This document shows positions 8,430 to 14,976 of a stretch of DNA of 14,976 bases, in pieces. Under the pieces are notes generated by a model that was not told where the DNA came from, made no database searches, and saw only the letters and a list, made by a program, of their open reading frames with translations. This stretch comes from Funneliformis mosseae (taxonomy: Eukaryota; Glomeromycota; Glomeromycetes; Glomerales; Glomeraceae): the NCBI GenBank assembly GCA_910592005.1, contig CAJVPP010002403.1, positions 1 to 14,976 on the forward strand, in the 5' to 3' direction. The stretch's first letter is position 1. Each line of letters begins with the position of its first letter. The translations under genes were made by a program, and so were the position numbers.

Positions 8430-11271
8430 TCAGGTTGAAATTTGATAATTAATCAGTATAAATTGATCTAAAATATAATGTACTGATATTATACAATCAC
8501 ATCTTTTTGGATAAAATTCAGTATTCCATAATTTTGACATTACATATCTCTTCTTTATAAAATAATACCGCATATTTGGAGAACTTGCAAATTTATACCA
8601 ATAAATATATGCTAAAAAATGTTCAGCCTGTCTAAATGGCAAATTGACCTTATATGTAAATAATATTGGATTCAGCCAGAATAATAACTGACTGTACCAT
8701 TATTTGTAATAAATTTGACTAAAATATATGAGTTTTTTTATATGTCACAAAGACATCAATAATCTAAAGATTTCAGAACCAATTCAGCACCTTTTAAATT
8801 GATTCATTTTGATCTAAATCATTATACTATCTTCTGAATCCTTATTGAATTATTTTCTAAAATTAAATGTGATATAAGTTGTATTATAGTATTTAACTAT
8901 CAAATCAAGCATTTTGCTTAAAATAATTATATTATTAGATAATAGTTTAAGGAATTTATCAAAAAATGATTCATTATTAATAATATTTAATTCTTTAATA
9001 TTTTATGAATTTATTCAAAATTGATGAATTTTGTTAAAAGAAAATTTGTCTATATCTAAAAGGAAACTAATTGAAGGCTGATTGTTCAATAATTCAAACC
9101 CTTTTACCTTAATACTACTAGAACTTATAATATTGTCAATTTGAATATCAAATATTACTTAACCATTAACTCAGGTTTAATTTTGCTATTACTATTCTGT
9201 AAAAAACCTAAAAATTGTTCATAAATTAGTAAGCTAATTAATTCAAGAAATTTTTAAAAAATACCTAATATTTCATTCATGCGTTCAAAAAAAAAATACT
9301 AAAATACATATAATAAACTATAGTTTATTGAGCAATCATATAAATGCAGAGAAAGGTAAAGATTTGGTATGATTTTATTACACCTATGATTATTTTCAAT
9401 CAACTCACCATTTTAATTAATCTTTAATATGCTTCATATAATAGATCTAATTCTATAAAATAGTTTATTAAAATTATACAAATCCTTACAAAATGTGTAA
9501 GAATCTTTTTAACTACAATCAGAAGATATTTTTAAAGTAAAATAGTAGCATATACAGTGAAAAAATATTCATCACTGATCAGCCGTAAAATTAAAAAATC
9601 TTTTTTCTTCATGTATTTTACTTAAAATTTGACTCAGATCAGAGAAATCTAAAACTCGTTCATCTTTTTTTGAATCTTATTCAGGAAATTTGATATTAAA
9701 ATCCTTTATTGATCCAGATTTATTTTACTATCTATCGTATAATGCCTAAATAGGCAATGCATTAAATCAATTATGATATATTTTATAGGATCAAAATATG
9801 ACAAATGTAATAATTAAGACTATTTTACATCACTTTACTTTACAAATAATTTTTGTAAAGCATTTGAATTGTAATATCTCTATTCTAAAGCATTTTGATA
9901 ATGCTTAATTAGATCTTACATAATGAACTAATTATTGATATTATCTATTCTGGCAAAATTATACTAATAATTTTCATAATTTACCTTTTTTTTCGTATCT
10001 ATAATATGATACTAAGGCCAAAATATGTTCACATATTTTTTAGTAGCTAGTATATTACATAAATAAGAATTAAAGTTGCACAAGTATTCTTTTCTTCAGA
10101 ATGATTATATATTTTATCTATTATTAATCCATTTCAAAATGATTCTAATTTATCTACAATCAGCATTAAATAGTGATTTATTTTATATAAACTGACTTCG
10201 CTTAGTTCAGATAAAAGACCAAAAGTCAATTAATTTTCACATTTAAATCAGATATCATGAAGTAAATTACATATAACGGCATATAATACTATACTATAAA
10301 TAGTACCACTATATGGCTAAACTAGTCAAAATTTAATATTAATTCAAAATAAGAATCAGCCACTTCATTTCAAAAAAAATTTGCTGAATCTTCTTGTAAA
10401 GATTCTTTTAATATTTGCCATACTTCATCATCATATATACAGTATCAGTCATAATATTATCAAAACACTGACAATTTGTCTATTGTCTCAGGCTAGTTTT
10501 AAAATTAGGCTGATGATACATAGAAGTGAGTTGTTATTAAAAACAGAAAGATTAAATTAGGTCAAATTAAAGTTCAATTTATTAATATGATTTTTTAAGA
10601 TAACAGAATATTGCAAAATTGTATTTTGTGAATTGATGAATTAGAAATTCTACATGCTGATATTTCATTACAGTTGGTATATTATTCTATTGAAAATTCA
10701 TCACTTCCTATTTTTGATATAACTTATAACATTTGAAACAAGAAACAAAATGATGAAATTGGTCATTTAATCCAAGTGCTTTTTTCATTAAGTATATTAA
10801 ATTTAAAAAATTTTTAAATTTGTCATCTCTGATTTATGTTAGAACTAATTTTATAAATTTTATTAATGCCTCAATTGCAAACTCTGTAATATTGAATTTT
10901 GTTTAAAATAACATGATCCAAAGTAAAATCCACAAAAATCAGTTATCAATTAATTCTATATTTGGTAGATTTTAAAATGACTTGTAATCTGGTAATACAT
11001 AATCTTCAAATATTTTAAAATCATCCTCTATAGAAATATCATCATCTTTAGATTTACCTGTAATATAATTTTCTTCAGTAGTAAATTCTAAAAGATCTGA
11101 AGGTTGATCAGCTTCTATTTTAGGATAATCAGAAGGATTTATGCTAGATTTTAGATGATTTGTGTATTTTCTTACACATCTCTGAGGTAAAAAAATAGAA
11201 TCAAAATGTCTATCATCAGATTTATATTTGATGATTTCTATAATTTGTTTAGTTAAAGTCAATATCAACAA
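8430..11271 (-). pseudogene. Tnp2/DUF4218-like transposase remnant, heavily decayed
   Basis: Read on the minus strand, similarity to a large Tnp2-type transposase common in Glomeromycotina can be followed through all frames. An acidic N-terminal segment of 99 codons is still open (11271-10972; TTG start only, no ATG). Then come ALGLNDQFHHFVSC with Cys pairs (about 10780-10710), QPNFKTSLRQ (about 10510), CNILATKKYV (about 10050), FDPIKYIIIDLMH (9796-9758), FNFTADQ (about 9598-9575), FFFERMNEILG (about 9297-9265), NSNSKIKPELM (about 9200-9163), and a 70-codon C-terminal open block with AEHFLAYIYWYK and LWNTEFYPKRCDCII, ending at TGA 8430. Dozens of stops and several frameshifts separate these blocks. 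In the family the FDP..DxMH region is part of the transposase core. Motifs are matched from memory, so the exact family name is tentative. No terminal inverted repeat was identified. Confidence 0.72.
10972..11271 (-). pseudogene. Open N-terminal block of the Tnp2-like remnant
   Basis: The block is 99 codons long with no ATG; the frame is opened only by a TTG directly after a TAA. The first half is basic with CVRKYTNHLKSS, and the second half is rich in Asp/Glu (DDDISIEDDFKIFEDY). It runs directly toward the decayed body of the transposase at 10970 and is best read as the N-terminal part of that gene, not as an independent one. Its relative openness may be chance or slower decay. Confidence 0.5.
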
Positions 11272-11339
11272 TTATCTTATTTCGTCTTATATTTTGAATT
11301 GATAAAATGTATTTGAAATAGAACTTTGTGAATAGAGTT

Positions 11340-11515
11340 TTAGATAAGTTGAGTTAACTCATGAGTTAGCTAAGCTGAGTCAAGTTTAAATTAAGTCAAG
11401 TTTATGTTTTTTTGACTTGATGATTTGTGAGTCAAGCCAAATTCAAGTTGAATTAAATATATAACTTGACTCAATTTAAATTTAACTTGATTCGAGTCGA
11501 CTCGAGTTGACTTAA
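11340..11515. repeat. gagtcaagtt-type repeat forming a large imperfect inverted repeat
   Basis: The words gagtcaagtt and aacttgactc alternate. The arm at 11375-11403 (gagtcaagtttaaattaag) is complementary to 11463-11490 with few mismatches. Perfect palindromes sit inside: taactcatgagtta (11355-11368) and cgagtcgactcg (11493-11504). The sequence is non-coding. Confidence 0.7.
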
Positions 11516-11553
11516 AATAATATTATTTTTAGAGATGTTAAAATCCAGTCTGG

Positions 11554-11615
11554 TCCTAGTCTAGTCCTAAAACTCCTAGTCTATAGGACTTGGGTCTTAG
11601 GACTGGATTCTAGGA
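11554..11615. repeat. 62-bp imperfect hairpin built from a tagtcc/ggact repeat
   Basis: The left arm (11554-11581, tcctagtctagtcctaaaac onward) pairs with the right arm (11586-11615, ggacttgggtcttaggactg onward) around a TATA loop at about 80% identity by eye. The arms themselves are short repeats of agtcc, so the palindrome probably arose by inversion of a simple repeat. Confidence 0.7.
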
Positions 11616-11669
11616 TCAAGTCCTGAAACTGCAGTTCTAAAATCGTGATCCTATAGAATAATAATTATC

Positions 11670-12180
11670 CAAAAAGAACGATAAGAAATCGTTCAACTTG
11701 AACGATAAAAAAAATCAAATTGTTAAGAAGAATGATGACAAATTATTTGACTTGAACAATAAAAAAAAATCATTCAAGAAGAATGATGACCGGAATTATT
11801 TGACTTGAATAATAAAAAAAATCATTCAAGAAGAATGATGATGAATTGTTTGACTTGAATGATAAAAAAATCGTTCAAGAAGAACAATGACAAATCATTT
11901 AACTTGAATGATAATAAATCATTCACCTTAAATGATAAAAATTATTCAAGAAGAACAATAATAAATTGTTTGACTTAAATGATAAAAAAAAATTGTTTAA
12001 AAAGAATGATGATGAATTGTTCAACTTGAATGATAAAAAAAATCGTTCAAGAAGAATGATGATCCAAATCATTTAACTTGAATGATAAAAAAATTCGTTC
12101 AAGAAAAATAATAATAAATCATTTGACTTAAACTATAAAAAAAATTATTCAAGAAAAACAATAACTTAAATCGTTCATTC
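11670..12180. repeat. ~51-bp tandem array, about ten copies, each with a dyad
   Basis: The core aagaagaatgatga recurs at 11725, 11776, 11828, 11877, 11948, 11999, 12049, 12101 and 12151, mostly 49-52 bp apart, with one 71-bp interval where an extra partial copy sits. Within each unit, (g)aatgat-A-run-atcattc or aacgat..atcgtt forms a short hairpin. Many differences between copies look like transitions. No coding signal. Confidence 0.85.
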
Positions 12181-12189
12181 CTTTTCCCT

Positions 12190-12885
12190 TTCCTGATCTT
12201 TTTATTTTTTTATTATTTTTTGTCTGAAGTGAAGTGAAGGATTATATATTATTAGACGGTTTATAAAATTAAGATCACGTAGTGATATTTGGATGTTCGC
12301 ATGTATCACGTTTAATTGAAAATTTTGTGCTAATAAAAAAAACATAAACATAAACAAGATAAAAAAAAAAATTTGTAAAAGTGTTACGAATAAAAAATAA
12401 AGTTACATATATTACGAATGGTATTATGTGTTACAAAGATTTACTTTAAATTTTTTATTTTTTGTTAAAAAAAATCACAATATTTTTGTTAGAACTTTAG
12501 ATCTAAGTTTTTGAACAGTATTATTATACTTTATTGTATATGGCTCAGTTTCTTGATATCATAGAAATCAAACATTTTTCTTCGTCTAACCTTTCTTTTA
12601 ACCTTTTGCAGTCTTTAATGCATTGAAGTCTTTTAAAGTTAAATGGTTTGAAGAGAAGATCTTTGAAGGCATGTACTCGAGATGTAACTATAAAAGTAAA
12701 ACTTGCAGTAAACTTTTTTTTCACTAAAATCTACTATAGTCTTTTTTAACATAAGATCTTAACTTTTATGTACCGTAATTGCCTACACAAGATGAATAGG
12801 AATTTGCAAGTGTGAACAAGTATTTTTAGATTTATCAATCCAGGTACATCAAATTGGTGCAATTGGTACAACCCTTTTCCCCTCT
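12190..12885. other. Gene-free AT-rich stretch
   Basis: Contains a pyrimidine-rich run (about 12178-12225), a short gaagtgaagtgaagg repeat (12226-12240) and an atcac-gta-gtgat dyad near 12275. A partial open frame around 12610-12710 has no recognisable similarity. No gene or element is supported. Confidence 0.55.
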
Positions 12886-12887
12886 AA

Positions 12888-13003
12888 GCTAACAATAGTG
12901 AGACCATTGTAATTGTTGAAAGAGATCAGGACTGCTATAGGAAGAGAAGGCAGTCCTTGATCTTCTTTGAATATTATATCTTAGATAGTTCTCGTGGAAC
13001 TAT
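12888..13003. other. Three consecutive stem-loops, possible structured RNA or repeat core
   Basis: acaat..attgt surrounds a 9-nt spacer near 12890-12910. A ~20-bp stem follows (12916-12934 with 12950-12971, core ggactgc/gcagtcc, one bulge, 15-nt purine-rich loop). Then a perfect 7-bp hairpin atagttc-tcgtg-gaactat lies at 12985-13003. This is one of the GC-richer segments of the right half. No known RNA family is recognised; a MITE or LTR internal region is also possible. Confidence 0.4.
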
Positions 13004-13110
13004 TGACTAGCCTAGATAAGCTATTCACATGACATTGACACCCGATATATTATTACATTTTTATCATATTTTATTTATAACACATTTATATATTGTTCTA
13101 TTAATTCCTA

Positions 13111-13327
13111 TTATTGCTGTATATACATTTAATTATTATTACATTTAATTTTATTTATATTTTTAATCTAAAACTCGCAACTCTTAACAAAAAAATAGTT
13201 AGTAAAATTTGATAAATATAGTTATTGTATATATATTCAATTATTATTACATTTAATTTTATTTATATTTATAATCTAAAACTCACAAATCTTAACAAAA
13301 AATAGTTAGTAAAATTTGATAAACACA
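13111..13327. repeat. Two tandem copies of a ~108-bp unit
   Basis: Copies at about 13111-13219 and 13220-13327 share aattattattacatttaat, taatctaaaactc and aatagttagtaaaatttgat at a constant 108-bp offset, differing at scattered positions. The end of the second copy coincides with the left end of the old pogo/Tigger element. Confidence 0.85.
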
Positions 13328-13599
13328 GTCTGATCTTAATATAATGAACCCATGATATATTAAACTTTCAACTTACTGAACATTTTTTCAAGAATTAGTT
13401 TTATAATATTTAAAAAATCTTGATATACCGAATATCATATAAAACTTAATATAACATATACCAAACTTTTATTGATTCACTATTTAATATAAAATATAAT
13501 AAAAAAAATTTTGATATACCGAACTGGTCATATGACTTGTAAAATTAGTATTTAAATTGAACAATTTAAAAATCATTTAACATTGTCTTTGGTTTTTCT

Positions 13600-14570
13600 T
13601 TTAACTGTATCAAATCATAATGTTATAAGCCAAAAAAGAAAAAATGTAAATGATAAAGTAACATTAAAAAAAAAAAGTTTTAACTTATGGAGAAAAGAAA
13701 GAATTATGTTTGCTTCATTAAAAAAATCCATCATTAATACAAAAAGAAATAGGAAAAAATTTTGGTATAAAAAAAAGTACTGTTTGTGACATTTTAAAAA
13801 ATAAAGAAAAATAATTGAATGTAGAACTTAATAGTTCCAATACGACTAAATAAAAAGAAAAATTACTAAAATTTCTTGAATTAGAAGAAGCTTTGGCAAT
13901 TTAGATTTCAAATGCTTTATCTGCTAACAAAACTATAATAGGAGAAATCATCATAACTAAAGCTACTAATTTTGCGAAATTAATGAATATTGAAGGATTA
14001 TCAGGTCAGTTGATTGGTTAAATAATTTTAAAAAAAGACATAATATCAAATAATACAACAAATATGGTGAGGCTCAGAGTGGTTCAAATGAAGAAGAATT
14101 AGCCAAAGAAAGAGAAAATTTACAGAAATTAATTAGTAAATTTGATCCTGAAAATGTATTTAATTCTGATGAAACAGGTAATAATTTTTCTACTATGGTT
14201 AAAACCAATTAAGTAATATAATTTTAAACTTATGAAAATATTGCATTTATTTTTAGGATTGTATTGGGAATTGGAACCTTCTAAAATATTATCTACCAGT
14301 TCTCTTCCTGGAATAAAAAAATTAAAAAATAGAGTTACAATTTTATTGACATTTAATGCAACTAGTTTAATTAAACTTCCAACACTTTTCATTCATAAAT
14401 ATAAAACACCAAGAGATTTAAAGGGAATAGATAAATTAAAACTTCCAATTGATTATTTTTGGAATAAAGTGCTTGGATGCAAACATCTATTTGGAATAAA
14501 TATTTAGAGATCTTAAATCAAAGAATAAAAAAATAAAATAGAAAGATTCTTCTTTTAGTAGATAATACTC
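13600..14570 (+). pseudogene. pogo/Tigger (CENP-B-like) transposase, decayed, with an intron, interrupted at the second Asp
   Basis: The family moves DNA at TA sites with an N-terminal CENP-B-type DNA-binding domain and a DDE domain. Seen: a helix-turn-helix with QKEIGKNFGIKKSTVCDIL (13740 onward), a Tc5-like domain with LEEALAI and ANKTIIGEIIITKATNFAKL (about 13880-13990), EEELAKERENLQKLI (about 14095-14135), the first catalytic Asp in NSDETG (14168-14170), LYWELEPSKIL after an apparent intron, VTILLTFNATSLIKLPTLFI (about 14338-14400), WMQTSIWNKYLEILNQRI in a shifted frame (about 14475-14530), and the second Asp in LLLVDN (14561-14563). Several stops and at least three frameshifts make it dead. 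Eight bases after the second Asp codon the younger element begins, so the rest of the domain is displaced downstream. Confidence 0.85.
14178..14256 (+). other. Putative 79-bp spliceosomal intron in the old Tigger transposase
   Basis: Immediately after the codons for DET, a GTAATA..TTTTAG segment of 79 bp separates the split Gly codon from LYWELEP. Removing it rejoins the motif DETG-LYW in frame, exactly as family members read. The segment is AT-rich with a stop in each reading frame and a T-rich 3' end, as expected of a short fungal intron. Confidence 0.7.
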
Positions 14571-14585
14571 TACAGTCAAAGCTCA

Positions 14586-14713
14586 TTATAGTAAAGTTCG
14601 TTATAGTAAATTTTGCTTATAGTAAACTTTTTTCATTCCCCAATTCAATCAATAATAAATTTCATTCGTTATAGTAAAGTTACTAATAAAATCTCGATAT
14701 TAGATATAGTAAA
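14586..14713 (+). promoter_or_regulatory. Subterminal ttatagtaaa motif cluster, candidate transposase binding sites
   Basis: ttatagtaaa occurs at 14586-14595, 14601-14610, 14617-14626 and 14669-14678, with a near copy atatagtaaa at 14704-14713. The first three are spaced 15-16 bp. Repeated subterminal words are typical binding sites for pogo-class transposases; the role here is inferred. Confidence 0.55.
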
Positions 14714-14770
14714 ATTTTTAAAAGTTTGATATAGAACTTGTAATATAAATTTATATTTGTTATAAGAAAA

Positions 14771-14778
14771 TCACGTGA
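14771..14778. promoter_or_regulatory. tcacgtga palindrome upstream of the younger transposase
   Basis: A perfect 8-bp palindrome with a CACGTG E-box core lies 115 bp before the ATG at 14894. CACGTG is a common bHLH factor site in fungi, so this may be part of the transposase promoter. It is a single short site and could be chance. Confidence 0.3.
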
Positions 14779-14893
14779 TATAATTAATTACACATGTAAA
14801 TCATTATGAATAAATATTTTGTTAATACATTCCCTTTTTTAATCAATAAAATGCCATTTATCATAACACAACTTTTTTTTTATTGTTCTTAAA

Positions 14894-14976
14894 ATGCCGC
14901 CAAGTAGAAAAGGTAAAGAAAAAGAAGCAGAAAAAATAAAGAAAAGAAAAAGTTTATCATTTGCAGAAAAAAAAGA
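14894..14976 (+). CDS. pogo/Tigger transposase, N-terminus only (cut by window edge)
   Basis: An ATG at 14894 opens a frame of 27 complete codons to the edge without a stop. It starts MPPSRKGKEKEAEKIKKRKS and continues LSFAEKK. The basic N-terminus followed by an LSFAEK-like start of a Psq/CENP-B helix-turn-helix is typical of pogo/Tigger transposases. This copy has none of the decay seen in the older Tigger, and its flanking inverted repeat begins 321 bp upstream. Whether the full gene is intact cannot be judged from this window. Confidence 0.65.
   Translation, partial: MPPSRKGKEKEAEKIKKRKSLSFAEKK

Larger units (their letters stand above)
13326..14976 (+). mobile_element. Old pogo/Tigger element, left part, interrupted by a younger one
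   Basis: The left end CAGTCTGATCTTAATATAATG (from 13326) resembles a pogo/Fot1 terminus and is preceded by CA where copy 1 of the 108-bp repeat has TA, consistent with a mutated TA target. Subterminal gatataccgaa words occur at about 13421 and 13512. The transposase remnant follows. From 14573 the sequence belongs to a nested younger element, and the rest of the old element, including its right end, must lie beyond the window. Confidence 0.72.
14573..14976 (+). mobile_element. Younger pogo/Tigger element, 5' part, nested in the old one
   Basis: It begins CAGTCAAAGCTCATTATAG right after TA (14571-14572), the expected target dinucleotide. The sequence before it is Tigger coding DNA (LLLVDN) and the sequence after it is not. 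Five copies of a (t/a)tatagtaaa word lie in the first 140 bp. A transposase start follows at 14894. The right end is outside the window. Confidence 0.82.

Noticed and set aside
6895..12180. CRISPR array
   Set aside because: Repeats are head-to-tail degenerate satellites without unique spacers between identical repeats, in a eukaryotic context.
14129..14392. Minus-strand ORF of 87 codons
   Set aside because: Antisense to the Tigger transposase; the plus strand carries the SDETG and VTILLTFNA motifs.

Overview
The window looks like a transposon-dense, AT-rich stretch of a fungal nuclear genome, most likely an arbuscular mycorrhizal fungus (Glomeromycotina, Rhizophagus-like). The basis is the combination of a Maverick/Polinton-type protein-primed DNA polymerase, Tc1, pogo/Tigger and Tnp2-like transposases, a candidate 79-bp GT..AG intron, and abundant degenerate AT-rich satellites. 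The organism is inferred by recall of these families; no search was run. No intact conserved host gene, rRNA or CRISPR was found.

Layout. 1-3417 (minus strand) is one long reading frame for a Polinton-type family-B DNA polymerase. It is broken by five in-frame stop codons with no frameshift and runs off the left edge exactly at polymerase motif B. A divergent small Cys-rich ORF (3521-3781) shares a 103-bp spacer with it. Next come a 62-bp tandem array (3885-4157) and degenerate ~90-bp repeats (4180-4545). 4568-5884 is a complete but dead Tc1 element, with both inverted repeats, flanking TA and a DD34E spacing. 5885-8290 is AT-rich and holds a tRNA-like remnant, a junction-like inverted repeat, and 44-bp and ~72-bp tandem arrays. 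8430-11271 (minus) is a heavily decayed Tnp2/DUF4218-like transposase. 11340-12180 contains an inverted repeat, a 62-bp hairpin and a ~51-bp tandem array. 12890-13003 has three consecutive stem-loops. 13111-13327 is a 2 x 108-bp duplication, and the second copy ends at the left terminus of an old pogo/Tigger element (13326 onward).

The old Tigger carries the apparent spliceosomal intron. It is interrupted just after its second catalytic Asp by a younger pogo/Tigger element (from 14573), whose transposase ORF starts at 14894 and runs off the right edge. The genes do not form a pathway: the window is a stratified record of successive mobile-element insertions. The polymerase region is visibly less AT-rich than the rest. 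The most informative points are the polymerase architecture (two EndoVII-like modules in tandem, a Cys-rich insertion, an acidic N-terminus), the nested Tigger insertion and the intron.
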